NCBI RefSeq assembly: GCF_005405925.1
Contig: NZ_BJHV01000001.1
Location: 9,052,001-9,116,000, forward strand
Direction of reading: 5' to 3'
Origin: Streptomyces antimycoticus
GTDB taxonomy: Bacteria; Actinomycetota; Actinomycetes; Streptomycetales; Streptomycetaceae
Length of the DNA: 64,000 nucleotides
In this document: piece after piece, positions 27,467-36,321 of the stretch
Numbering within the stretch: the first letter of the stretch is position 1
How the letters are laid out: each line of letters begins with the position of its first letter
Translations under genes and position numbers: made by a program
The notes under the pieces: model-generated
Databases searched by the model: none
Seen by the model: the letters and a program-made list of their open reading frames with translations, nothing else
Told to the model about the DNA's origin: nothing

Positions 27467-28021
27467 CTACAGCCCCTTTTCGAAGGGAAGCGGGCCGATG
27501 GTCTCCGGATCGGCCGAGATATCGAACAACGGGGTGTAGCCGGTGGCCAGATACAGCCCGCGCGCCTCCGGCTGGCGGGGCCCGGTGGTGAGGTAGATCC
27601 GGCGGTAGCCGCGCTCGGCGGCCGACCGCTCCAACTCCGCCACCACCCGGCGGGCCAGCCCGCGCCGCCGATGGCCCGAGTGCGTCCAGATCCGCTTGAG
27701 CTCGGCCGTCCGCCCGTCATACCGCCGGTACGCACCCCCGGCGACCGGCTCTCCGCCCTCCAGCAGCAGAAGCAGCTCCCCGTGCGGCGGGGCGAACTCC
27801 TCGGCCGGATAGCGGTTCAGCTCACGGTCGGCCGCCCTGCCGTAGCGGGTGGAGTACTCGTACGCCAACTCGCGCAGCAGCGGCTCGACCCGCGGATCGT
27901 CCACGGTCACCCGGGCCACCGTCAGCCGGGGCGGGGGTTCGGCCGCGAAGGCCGCGCCGAAGTGCGGACCGGGCTGCGAGCCGTCGTCGGTGGCGGCGGT
28001 GCCGAGGAACTCCACGGACAT
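27467..28021 (-). CDS. GNAT acetyltransferase with an N-terminus like an LLM flavin oxidoreductase
   Basis: A 184-residue protein. From about residue 34 (RLTVARVTVDDPRVEPLLREL) to the end it is a GNAT acetyltransferase, with the acetyl-CoA loop HRRRGLARRVVAELE near residue 118 and GYRRIYLTTG, ARGLYLATGYTPL. The first 25 residues (SVEFLGTAATDDGSQPGPHFG) instead look like the start of luciferase-like sulfonate monooxygenases (SsuD/LLM type), which commonly begin VEFLGIAATNDGSET. It is preceded by a leader peptide of the kind found before sulfur genes. The gene may therefore be a deletion fusion of an LLM oxidoreductase and a downstream GNAT gene. Substrate unknown. Confidence 0.8.
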   Translation of the reverse strand: MSVEFLGTAATDDGSQPGPHFGAAFAAEPPPRLTVARVTVDDPRVEPLLRELAYEYSTRYGRAADRELNRYPAEEFAPPHGELLLLLEGGEPVAGGAYRRYDGRTAELKRIWTHSGHRRRGLARRVVAELERSAAERGYRRIYLTTGPRQPEARGLYLATGYTPLFDISADPETIGPLPFEKGL

Positions 28022-28148
28022 GGGGTGACCTTTCGGGAAGCGGGAAAGGGGGCAGAGCGGAACAGGGGAGAAGCACCCCGGAACCGGAAAGTGGCGCGGT
28101 TCGCGGGGTGATGGCGCGTCAGGCGCGGAAGTGGCAGGCGAGGGCCCT

Positions 28149-28180
28149 GAGATCAGAGGAGTCCGAGATCAGAGGAGTCC
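28149..28180. repeat. 16-base direct repeat, two copies
   Basis: GAGATCAGAGGAGTCC occurs at 28149-28164 and immediately again at 28165-28180, followed by a partial third unit GAGACC. It lies in the leader between the small leader peptide and the GNAT gene. Confidence 0.8.
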
Positions 28181-28222
28181 GAGACCAAAAGAGGGCGGCC
28201 GGTGGGACGGCCCGCTGCCGGG

Positions 28223-28309
28223 TCAGCCGGAACAGGAGGCGGACCACACCCGACCGAAGTCGATGTGGTCGCGCGTGACCAGGGGCAGCTCAGTCCTCAC
28301 CCGCAACAT
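28223..28309 (-). CDS. Putative sulfur-type leader peptide (28 residues)
   Basis: A short frame MLRVRTELPL followed by VTRDHIDFGRVWSASCSG. The pattern R-x-H-I/V-D-L/F-x-R-V-x-S-A-x-C is that of the small actinobacterial leader peptides found upstream of sulfonate and cysteine metabolism genes, proposed to act through cysteine-dependent attenuation. It lies 200 bases upstream of the GNAT gene on the same strand. Start could also be a GTG within the frame. It is too short for routine gene callers. Confidence 0.72.
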   Translation of the reverse strand: MLRVRTELPLVTRDHIDFGRVWSASCSG

Positions 28310-28378
28310 TCAGCCCCGCACGGGCCCGTTCCGTCAACCGCTGTCCACATGATGGCCCGTATGCGCCCCCGCCACGAC

Positions 28379-28432
28379 AAAGCCGCCCGTATCCCCCTTC
28401 CGCCACGCGGGTCGGGGGGTACAGGCGGCTGT
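28379..28432 (-). terminator. Long imperfect hairpin after the MFS gene
   Basis: AGCCGCCCGTATCCCCC at 28381-28397 pairs with GGGGGGTACAGGCGGCT at 28414-28430 with two or three mismatches, and flanking GACA/TGTC extends the stem. It sits 15 bases beyond the MFS stop in the direction of transcription, so a terminator is likely. Confidence 0.65.
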
Positions 28433-28446
28433 CGTAGGCCCTTGGT

Positions 28447-29931
28447 TCAGCGGCCCGCCACCGGCTGCGGTGTGCCGGACCGCTCCGATGGGGCCGTGAG
28501 CCGGTCCGGCCCGCGGCCCGGCAGCAGCGAAGCGACCGCGAGCGCCACCAGCGCGGCGCCGCCGCCGATCACGAAGGCGGTGCGGAAGCCGTTCAGGGAC
28601 GGGAGCTCGGTGGGCCCGAACGCGGTGGTCATATGGGCCAGGACGACGCCCACCACCGCACTGGCGGTCGAGGTGCCGATGGACCGCATCAGGGTGTTGA
28701 GGCCGTTGGCCGCGCCTGTCTCGGACACCGGCACCGCCGACATGATCAGTGCGGGCATGGCGGAGTAGGCGAGGCCGATCCCGGCGCCGATCACACACGA
28801 GATGATCACGACCTGCCATGCTGCGTCCATCAGGAAGACGCCCATGCCGTACCCGGCGGCGATCACCCCCGCGCCGAGCATCAGCGACACCTTGGGGCCC
28901 CAGGTGGCCGTGATCCGCGCCGACAGCGGTGAGATGGCCATCATCACCAGACCGGACGGGCCCAGGCACAGACCGGCGGTCATCATCGACTGGCCCAGTC
29001 CGTACCCCGTCGCCTCGGGCATCTGCAGCAGCTGCGGCAGCACCAGCGACATCCCGAACATCGCGAAGCCGATGACGATGGAGGCCAGATTGGTCAGCAG
29101 CACCTGACGCCGGACGGTGGTGCGCAGATCCACCAGCGGCCCGGTCACCCGCAGCTCCCACCGGCTCCACAGCAGCAGCACGACCACCGCCGCGCCGAAC
29201 AGTCCGGTGGTGGTCGCGCTGCCCCAGCCCCAGTCGGCGCCCTTGGAGATGGCCAGCAGCAGACAGAGCAGCCCGGCCGACAGCCCGATGGCGCCCACCA
29301 GGTCGAACCGCCCGCCGCCGCGCACCGGGGACTCCGGTACGAGCGCCAGCACCAGCGCGATCACCACCACGCCCAGGCTCGCCGAGACCCAGAACAGCAC
29401 ATGCCAGTCGGCGTGTTCGGCCAGCGCCGCGGCGCCGGGCAGACCGAGGGCGCCGCCGACGCCCAGCGAGGAGCTCATCAGGGCCATCGCCGAGCCGAGC
29501 CGTTCGGCGGGCAACTCGTCCCGCATGATGCTGATGCCCAGCGGGATCACACCCGCGGAGAAGCCCTGGAGCGCCCGGCCGACGATCATGGGCGCGAGCG
29601 CGTCGGAGAGCGCGCACACCACCGATCCGACCACCAGCATCGTCAGGCTGAGCAGCAGCGTCCGCCGCTTGCCGTACATATCACCGAGCCGGCCCAGCAC
29701 GGGGGTGGCCACGGCGCCGGCGAGCAGGGTGGCGGTGATCGCCCAGGAGGCGTCCGAGGCCGAGGTGTGCAGCAGTCCCGGGAGGTCCGGGATCAGCGGC
29801 ACCACGAGGGTCTGCATCAGGGAGACGACGATCCCGCCGAACGCCAGAACGGCGACCACCGCGCCGGAGCGCGGCGGGTGGGCGGTCGGCGCCGCTCCGG
29901 GGGCATCGGGGGTCGGAGGTAAGGAAGTCAC
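28447..29931 (-). CDS. MFS transporter, DHA2-type drug exporter
   Basis: A 494-residue membrane protein with about 14 predicted helices. Motif A between helices 2 and 3 reads GRLGDMYGKRRTLLL; GSVVCALSDALAPMIVGRALQGFSAG carries the region around helix 4, and GVGGALGLPGAAALAEHADWHVLFWVSA is motif C-like. GTG at 29931 has AAGGA upstream; the frame extends 27 residues further but those lie across the promoter. Likely proton-driven efflux of a drug or metabolite. It is preceded by an acyl-CoA synthetase gene on the same strand but has its own promoter. Confidence 0.92.
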   Translation of the reverse strand: MTSLPPTPDAPGAAPTAHPPRSGAVVAVLAFGGIVVSLMQTLVVPLIPDLPGLLHTSASDASWAITATLLAGAVATPVLGRLGDMYGKRRTLLLSLTMLVVGSVVCALSDALAPMIVGRALQGFSAGVIPLGISIMRDELPAERLGSAMALMSSSLGVGGALGLPGAAALAEHADWHVLFWVSASLGVVVIALVLALVPESPVRGGGRFDLVGAIGLSAGLLCLLLAISKGADWGWGSATTTGLFGAAVVVLLLWSRWELRVTGPLVDLRTTVRRQVLLTNLASIVIGFAMFGMSLVLPQLLQMPEATGYGLGQSMMTAGLCLGPSGLVMMAISPLSARITATWGPKVSLMLGAGVIAAGYGMGVFLMDAAWQVVIISCVIGAGIGLAYSAMPALIMSAVPVSETGAANGLNTLMRSIGTSTASAVVGVVLAHMTTAFGPTELPSLNGFRTAFVIGGGAALVALAVASLLPGRGPDRLTAPSERSGTPQPVAGR

Positions 29932-29983
29932 GGTGGTCCTTCGTCGGGGCACGGCCGATCCACGCCAGGTGCCGCAGCAGTGT

Positions 29984-30012
29984 CGCATAAATTTGTGTAA
30001 CTGGTACGTCAA
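29984..30012 (-). promoter_or_regulatory. Sigma-70 type promoter for the MFS gene
   Basis: On the minus strand TTGACG (30007-30012) is followed after 17 bases by TATGCG (29984-29989), in a short AT-rich island unusual for this window. It lies just after the acyl-CoA synthetase stop and about 55 bases before the MFS start. Confidence 0.6.
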
Positions 30013-30015
30013 ATA

Positions 30016-31617
30016 TTAACCGCCGCTCTCGCCCGTCGGCTCCGCCGCCACGCCGCGGTAGATCTCCCGCAGTTCACGCTTGAGGATCTTGCCGCTGGGG
30101 TTCTTCGGCAGCGCCTCGGCGAGCCGGACGAACTTGGGCACCTTGAACCCGGCGAGACGCTCCCGGCAGTGGGCGAGGATCTCCTCCTCCGTGACCTCCC
30201 GCCCCGGTTTGGCCACCACCACCGCGGTCACGGCCTCGATCCAGTACGGATGCTCCACGCCGAACACCGCGACCTCCGCGACCGCCGGATGGGCGTGGAC
30301 GGCCTCCTCCACCTCGCGCCCCGAGACGTTCTCCCCACCGCTGTTGACCATGTCCTTCTTACGGTCGACGATCGTCAGACACCCCTCCTCGTCCAGCACC
30401 CCCAGATCGCCGCTGTGGAACCAGCCGCCCCGGAACGCCTCCGCGGTGCGCTCCGGGTCCCGCCAGTAGCCGAGCATGGTGTGCGGGCCCCGGTGCACGA
30501 TCTCGCCGACCGTCCCCGGCGGCACCGGCCGGTCCGCCTCGTCCACCACCCGGGTCTCGACGTTCAGCGCGGGCCGCCCCGCCGAACCGGCCTTGCGCTC
30601 CTGGTCGGCCGGGCCCAGCACGGTCGCGATCGGGGACATCTCGGTCTGCCCGTAGAGGTTGTACAGGGCGAGCCCCGGCAGCCGCCGGCGCAGCTCGGCC
30701 AGCACGGCGACCGGCATCGGCGCCGCGCCGTAGTACCCCTTCCGCAGCGACGACAGATCGTGGCCCTCGAACTCCGGATGGCGCAGCAGCGCGATCCACA
30801 CCGTGGGCGGGGCGAACAGCTTGGTCACCCGCTCCGCCTCGATCGTGGCCAGCAGCGTCGCCGGATCCGGACCCGGCAGCACCAGACAGGTAGTGCCCAG
30901 CTGGACGTCGGGGGTGAGGAAGGCATGCAGCTGGGCGCAGTGGTACAGCGGCAGCGCATGGATCTCCACATCGTCGGACGACATCCCGCCGTCGACGATC
31001 GCCGTCTGATACTGCGCCATCAGGTTGCGGCTCGTCATGATCGCGCCCTTGGGCCGCGACTCGGTCCCCGAGGTGTACATCAGCTGGACCGGATCGTCGT
31101 CCTCCAGGGCGGGATCGGGCACCGGATGCCCCCGCTCCGCGCCCAGCGCGGCGAAGTCCTCCCATCCCTCGCGTCCGCCTCCCAGGGCCGCGCGCAGCGC
31201 GATCCGGGGCGGTGCAGCCTCGGCCAGCGCGCCCTCGGCCACATCCAGCAGATCCGTGCCCGCGATGATCCCGATCGCCCCCGAATGGTCCAGGACATAC
31301 GCCACCTCGGCCGCGGTCAGCATGAAGTTCACCGGCACCGACACCGCGCCCAGCCGGGCCAGCGCGAAGTACGCCACCACAAAGCCATGGGAGTTACGGG
31401 CCAGGAGCACCACGCGATCGCCCTCGGCGACACCCCGCGCCGCCAGGGCCCCGGCCGTCCGGCTCACCAGCGCGTCCAGTTCGGCGTAGGTCTGGCGCAG
31501 CGCGCCGTCGACGACCGCCGTCTTGGCGGGCAGCCGCGCCGCGGTGCGCGCCAGCAGGTCGGCGATGCCGTGGCGACGGGCGCGCACGATGTCCACGGGC
31601 AGGTCGGATGGGGTCAT
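30016..31617 (-). CDS. AMP-forming acyl-CoA synthetase
   Basis: A 533-residue ANL-superfamily enzyme that activates a carboxylic acid to acyl-AMP and then acyl-CoA. Visible: YTSGTESRPKGAIMTSRN (P-loop A3), YNLYGQTEMSP (A5), GWFHSGDLGVLDEEG (A7), DRKKDMVNSGGENVSGREVE (A8), and PKNPSGKILKRELRE with the catalytic Lys (A10). ATG at 31617 follows GGGAG. It is divergent from a TetR regulator that probably controls it. The chain length of the substrate cannot be read. Confidence 0.94.
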   Translation of the reverse strand: MTPSDLPVDIVRARRHGIADLLARTAARLPAKTAVVDGALRQTYAELDALVSRTAGALAARGVAEGDRVVLLARNSHGFVVAYFALARLGAVSVPVNFMLTAAEVAYVLDHSGAIGIIAGTDLLDVAEGALAEAAPPRIALRAALGGGREGWEDFAALGAERGHPVPDPALEDDDPVQLMYTSGTESRPKGAIMTSRNLMAQYQTAIVDGGMSSDDVEIHALPLYHCAQLHAFLTPDVQLGTTCLVLPGPDPATLLATIEAERVTKLFAPPTVWIALLRHPEFEGHDLSSLRKGYYGAAPMPVAVLAELRRRLPGLALYNLYGQTEMSPIATVLGPADQERKAGSAGRPALNVETRVVDEADRPVPPGTVGEIVHRGPHTMLGYWRDPERTAEAFRGGWFHSGDLGVLDEEGCLTIVDRKKDMVNSGGENVSGREVEEAVHAHPAVAEVAVFGVEHPYWIEAVTAVVVAKPGREVTEEEILAHCRERLAGFKVPKFVRLAEALPKNPSGKILKRELREIYRGVAAEPTGESGG

Positions 31618-31774
31618 CGTCGGGTCTCCCGGGGGCTCGGACGGGCTGGACGGGTCGTCACGCTGGCACGGCGCGCGGCGGTGTTCAAGGCGGCGAACGG
31701 CCACGAGCGGCACCCGAGCCGACTTGCGTAGCCTTGGGGCCCTGGCACGACGGGGGCGAGCGAAAGGACACCGG

Positions 31775-32440
31775 ATGGCCGGGACCGCGGAGGGGACCGT
31801 CCGCAGGGGACGGGGGCGCCCGCCCCGCCTGTCGCGCGAGCAGATCGTCCGCAGCGCCGCCGAGCTGGCGCTCCGCGAGCCGGAGGTCGCGCTGACCGTC
31901 AAGAGGGTCGCCGAGGCGGTCGGTTCCGCCCCCATGGCGCTCTACCGCTACTTCCCCGATCGCGACGATCTCCTCCAGGCCGTGGCCGACCGGGTCCTGG
32001 CCGAGACCCAGCACAAGGATCCGCCGGGGGAGACCTGGCAGGAGCGGCTGCGCGCCTGGATGCACAGCAGTCGCGACTATCTGCTGCCCCACCGCCAGCT
32101 GCTCCCCTATATGGCCGCCACCCAGCAGCCCGCCCGGATCTCCTCCCTGGTGACCCTGACCCGGATGCTGCGCCCCCTGCGGCTGACCGAGGACGATCTC
32201 GCGCTGGCGGTGACCCTCATCGGCTCCACCGTCATCGGTCACGCGGTCTACGAGACCCACCGCGGACCCGTCTCCGCCCGCAAACTGGACGCCCTGAGCG
32301 AGGCGCTGGCCCTCTACCCCCAGGAGGAGCGGGAAGTGGTCGCCCCGCTGCTGTCGAGGCTGCCGCGGGCGCAGAGCAGGCTGTACGACGTGGTGGTGGA
32401 CCGTACGGTCGCCGCCATCGAGGCGCTGGCGACGGAATGA
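31775..32440 (+). CDS. TetR-family transcriptional regulator
   Basis: A 221-residue repressor. HTH at about 22-65: SREQIVRSAAELALREPEVALTVKRVAEAVGSAPMALYRYFPDRDDLLQAV in pieces. The C-terminal ligand domain resembles the TetR_C type found next to efflux and lipid genes (YETHRGPVS). ATG at 31775 has AAAGGA upstream; the longer upstream frame overlaps the divergent gene. Adjacent to the acyl-CoA synthetase (158-base divergent region), its likely target along with the MFS exporter. Confidence 0.92.
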   Translation: MAGTAEGTVRRGRGRPPRLSREQIVRSAAELALREPEVALTVKRVAEAVGSAPMALYRYFPDRDDLLQAVADRVLAETQHKDPPGETWQERLRAWMHSSRDYLLPHRQLLPYMAATQQPARISSLVTLTRMLRPLRLTEDDLALAVTLIGSTVIGHAVYETHRGPVSARKLDALSEALALYPQEEREVVAPLLSRLPRAQSRLYDVVVDRTVAAIEALATE

Positions 32441-32497
32441 CCCGCCCCGGGGCTGCCGCGCCCCGGAGCGGGTCACCACCCTGGCCGAGCGGTGTGC

Positions 32498-35100
32498 CTA
32501 CGTGGTGCACTCCATGGACGCCGGGTTCGCCGCGTCGCGGATCAGTGCCTGATGGGCCCGGCGCAGCCGCTCCACATCGGGCTTGATCTCCTTGCGGTCA
32601 TAGGTGAGCAGCCCGTTGAGCTCGCCCTCCACATCCGTGATCTGGGTGTAGACGGCCCCGCTGCTGCCGTTGCACGCCACCAGCTCGCGCACCTTGTCCA
32701 GCAGCTTCAGGTACTCCTCGGTGTACTGGTCCTTGTCCACGCCGACATAGGTGTGCTGCACGGGCCAGGCGTGTCCCGGTATGGCCAGGCCCAGGCCGCC
32801 GTACTCACCCGTGACGCCCGCCCGTGAGGCGTCGGGGCGCGGATCGCCCGGTCCTGGATAGGCGTGGATATCGGCGAGGTCGCCGTTGCCGGTGTCGTTC
32901 CAGCCGCTGGCGCCGTCGATGAGCCGGGTGGGGTCCCAGCCCTTGGCGAGCTCGGGCACCTTCGGGCCGCCGTACTGGCCCCAGCTCTCGTTGAAGGTGA
33001 CCCAGATGGCGATCGACGGACTGCTGATGTGCTGGTCGATCATCCGCTTCATCTCGTGCTCGTACTGCGCCTGCGCCTTCTCGGACGGGGTGACCGTGTT
33101 CATGGCGGGCATGTCCTGCCACACCATCAGGCCCAGCCGGTCGGCCCAGTAGTACCAGCGGTCGGGCTCGACCTTGATGTGCTTGCGCACCGAGTTGAAG
33201 CCCATGCGCTTATGCATCTTCAGGTCGTACGCGAGGGCCTCGTCGGTCGGCGCGGTGTGCAGTCCGTCGGGCCAGAACCCCTGGTCGAGGGTGGCCATGG
33301 AGAAGATCGGCTTCCCGTTGAGCACCGTGCGCTGCTTGCCGTCCACCTCCTTGACGGCGATGCTCCGCATGCCGAAGTAGCTCTCCACCCGGTCCGCCGA
33401 GGTGCCCCGGCCGACCGTGACCTTCAGCTGGTACAGATGCGGATCGTCGGGGGACCACAGATGTGGCGAGGGCACGGGGACGGTCAGCGGCTTCCCGGCG
33501 CGCCCGGTGGCGGTGCCGACCACGCGCCGTCCGTCGTAGGCGGTCGCGGTGACCGGGACGCCGTCCCGCACCCCGCGGACCTCGGCGGTGAGGGCCTCGC
33601 CGGGGACGTCCGGGGTCAGCTTGAGGGTGTCCACGTGATCGGTGGCGACCGGCTCCATCCAGACGGTCTGCCAGATGCCGGAGGAGGGGGTGTAGAAGAT
33701 GCCGCTGGGGTCGAGACGCTGCTTGCCCATCGGCGGGTTCTCGCCGTCGGCCGCGTCGGTCGGGTCGTAGACGCCGACGATCAGTTCCTGGGTGCGGCCC
33801 GGCCGCAGGGCGTCGGTGACATCGGCGCTGAACCGGTCGTAGCCGCCGCGGTGGTCGGCCACCCGGGTGCCGTTCACATACACCTCGGCCTGCCAGTCCA
33901 CGGCGTCGAAGTTCAGCCGCAACCGCTTTTTGTCGCCCACCTTCCAGTCGGCCGGCACGGTGAACGTCCGCCGGTACCACATGCGGTCCTCATGGCGCTC
34001 CACGCCGGAGAGCTTGGACTCCACCGGGTACGGCACCAGGATCCGCTCCTTGAGCCGCTGCCCGACGGGGGGCTTCTCCCCCTCCTTCGCGGCGGCGAAC
34101 TGCCAGCTCCCGTTGAGGTTGCGCCACTGATCGCGGGTCAGCTGGGGGCGCGGGTACTCGGGGTGCGCGTTGTCGGGCCCGACGTCCTTGGCCCAGGGGG
34201 TGCTCAGCTGATACGTCGACGTGTTGCCGCCGAACGACACATACGGCTCGATGGCGCCGTCGCCGTCCTCCAGCCCGCCCTCGCCGTCGTAGCGCACAAC
34301 GGCCTCGCCGCCGCGGCCGACCACCGGCTCCTTCAGGGCGAGCAGCAGCCGGGACGGGTCGGAAGCGTCCAGCCGGGCGCGCCCGAGCGGCCAGGCCGCG
34401 CCGCCGATGACGGCGGTCAGATGCGAGGTCAGGTCGGCCGGGGGAGTGGTCAGGGGCTGGGCGAAGTCCAGCAGCAGGGTGCGGCCGTCGGGCTGGACGG
34501 CGCTGGCCACCGGGCCGTCGTAGTCGAAGTCGGCGGGCAGCCGGAAGGCGGACGCGGGCACGGGCGCCTTGGCCGCGCCCGGCGGGGTCCAGGACAGATG
34601 GAGGTTGGAGCCGCCGTAGTGCTCGAAGTACTCGACCTTGATGTCGTACGCCTTGCCCGCGGTGAGCTCGACGGGCTGGGAGGTCTGCTCCTTGTCCCAG
34701 TCGTCCACCCAGTGGTCGATGACCGGCTTGCCGTCGATCCACAGCCGGAAGCCGTTGTCGCCGGTGATCGAGAAGGTGTGCGCACCGGAGCGCTCCGGTG
34801 TGATCTGGCCGGTCCAGCGGACGCTGACGTCGTCGGACCGTCCGGTGGTGGCCTGCAGCCGCGGATCCAGATTGTCGAAGTCCAGGGCGGTGTCGAGGCT
34901 GGTGGCCTTCAGCTCATGGAAGTCGAAGGCCCCCGGGCGGACTGGAGGTAGTAGTCGCCGCGGAGGCCCTGGACGACCGGGGAGCCGTCGGAGGGGGTGT
35001 CGGCCGCGGCCGGGCCTGGACCGGTCAGCAGACCGAGCGCGCCAAGCGCCAAGGCCACGGTCGCGACCACGGATCTGGCGAAAGATGAACGAAAACGCAC
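32498..35100 (-). pseudogene. Secreted GH2 glycosidase with PA14 domain, one-base frameshift
   Basis: Reading from ATG 35100: a signal peptide (SVVATVALALGALGLLTGPGPAAA), then GLRGDYYLQSARG, after which the frame breaks at the C5 run 34930-34934. Adding one base continues into AFDFHELKATSLD and the PA14 fold (HTFSITGDNGFRLWIDGKPVIDHW, HYGGSNLHLSWTPPG), then GH2 domains: sugar-binding (TRDQWRNLNGSWQF), jelly roll and TIM barrel with acid/base Glu in WVTFNESWGQYGG and nucleophile Glu in VTGEYGGLGL. Repaired length is 867 residues. Probably an exported beta-glucuronidase/galactosidase-type enzyme; sugar unknown. Confidence 0.87.
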
Positions 35101-35116
35101 ATGTCCTCCTTGCTGG

Positions 35117-35218
35117 AACAGCTACTGAGGCTGTTGCTGGGACAAGTGGGGCGCCGCCATTGCGCCATCTCCAACAGAACCTGTCAATAGTGAACGCAAG
35201 GCAACAGCCTGCCTGTTG
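35117..35218. promoter_or_regulatory. Repeated CAACAG/CTGTTG inverted repeats in the GH2-SDR divergent region
   Basis: AACAG (35117-35121) and CTGTTG (35131-35136), CAACAG near 35172, and the perfect palindrome CAACAG-CCTGC-CTGTTG at 35202-35218. Several similar half-sites in a divergent promoter region suggest an operator for both the GH2 and SDR genes. The regulator is not adjacent. Confidence 0.55.
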
Positions 35219-35229
35219 GGTACTGAGCC

Positions 35230-35258
35230 TTGACGGGAATGCGCTTTCTCCCTAGCGT
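35230..35258 (+). promoter_or_regulatory. Sigma-70 type promoter for the SDR gene
   Basis: TTGACG (35230-35235), 17-base spacer, TAGCGT (35253-35258), about 50 bases before the SDR start. It lies just right of the CAACAG palindrome, so a repressor bound there could block it. Confidence 0.6.
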
Positions 35259-35307
35259 GCGGTTCATAGATGTGACTGGAATTCAATAAGCTGTATGGAG
35301 GAGGCCC

Positions 35308-36054
35308 GTGATGGGGCGACGGATCGTGGTGTCGGGCGGCGGTACCGGCATAGGACTGGCGGCCGCGGAGACCTTCGCCGCCGAAGGGGACCGGGTGGTC
35401 ATCCTCGGGCGCCGCGCCGAGGTGCTGCGCACCGCGGCGGACAAGCTCAATGCCGCCTACGGCCCCGACCTGGTCACCTGGACCAGCGCGGACCTCAGCG
35501 ACCCCGAGCAGACCCGGCGTGCCGCCGAGTTCATCGCGGCGGACGGTGGGGTGGACGTCGTCGTCACCAACGCCGGAGGCAATGTCGCGGCCTCCAACGA
35601 CGGCACCCTGGAGGGCATCGCCGACCAGTACCAGCGGAACTTCGCGGCCAACGTGCTGACCGCCGTGCTGCTCACCGAGGCGCTGCTGCCCCACCTCACC
35701 CGGCCCGGCGGCCGGATCGTCCATCTGTCCTCGGTCGCGGCGCTGCGCGGCCCCGGATCGTACGGCGGCACCAAGGCCGCGCTGCACACCTACACCTTCG
35801 AGCTGGCCAAGCGGCTCGGCCCGGAGGGCGTCACCGCCAACGCGGTGGCCCCCGGCTATGTCGAGGACACCGAATTCTTCGGTGAGCGCGGCACGCCCGA
35901 GTTCATCGCCCAGCAGATCGGGCAGACGCTCACCGGACAGCCCGGGACGCCCGTCGAGATCGCGGCCGCCATCCGCTATCTGGCCTCCCCCGAGGCGGCG
36001 TACGTCACCGGCCAAGTCCTGCACATCAACGGCGGTGCCCAGTTCGGCCGCTGA
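35308..36054 (+). CDS. SDR-family oxidoreductase (FabG-like)
   Basis: A 248-residue short-chain dehydrogenase/reductase. NAD(P)-binding SGGGTGIGLAAAE, NAGGN, and active-site Ser with YGGTKAALH (YxxxK); PGYVEDTEFF and the C-terminus AYVTGQVLHINGGAQFG are typical of FabG-like enzymes. The TG of the classic TGxxxGIG is SG here. Start is GTG 35308 or ATG 35311; GGAGGA precedes both. Arg following the glycine-rich loop (LGRRAE) suggests NADP preference. Substrate unknown. Confidence 0.92.
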   Translation: MMGRRIVVSGGGTGIGLAAAETFAAEGDRVVILGRRAEVLRTAADKLNAAYGPDLVTWTSADLSDPEQTRRAAEFIAADGGVDVVVTNAGGNVAASNDGTLEGIADQYQRNFAANVLTAVLLTEALLPHLTRPGGRIVHLSSVAALRGPGSYGGTKAALHTYTFELAKRLGPEGVTANAVAPGYVEDTEFFGERGTPEFIAQQIGQTLTGQPGTPVEIAAAIRYLASPEAAYVTGQVLHINGGAQFGR

Positions 36055-36321
36055 CGCCGCCTCACCCCCTGCGGCCCCGGGCCGGATAGAGCCGTGGACC
36101 GGTTCCGCGCTAGGGCCATACGGCCCTGGAGCAAGGGCCGCGCAGCCCTGCCGCCGCGTTCAGCCGTGGTCCACTCTGGTCCTCCACACAGGTGGGGGGA
36201 AGACGGACGGACGGCCGCACCGAAGGAGTCAGCTCGCTGACTCCAAACCATCTTCGGGCGCGGCCGCCCGTCCGTCCTGCGTTACCACTGCTTCACCATG
36301 CACGACGCAAGGGGGGACCTC

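Noticed and set aside
28131..28352. Rightward 73-residue open frame
   Set aside because: No ribosome site or similarity; it is antisense to the leader-peptide region.
28447..32440. Secondary-metabolite gene cluster (MFS, acyl-CoA synthetase, TetR)
   Set aside because: No core biosynthetic enzyme is present, and the MFS gene has its own promoter.
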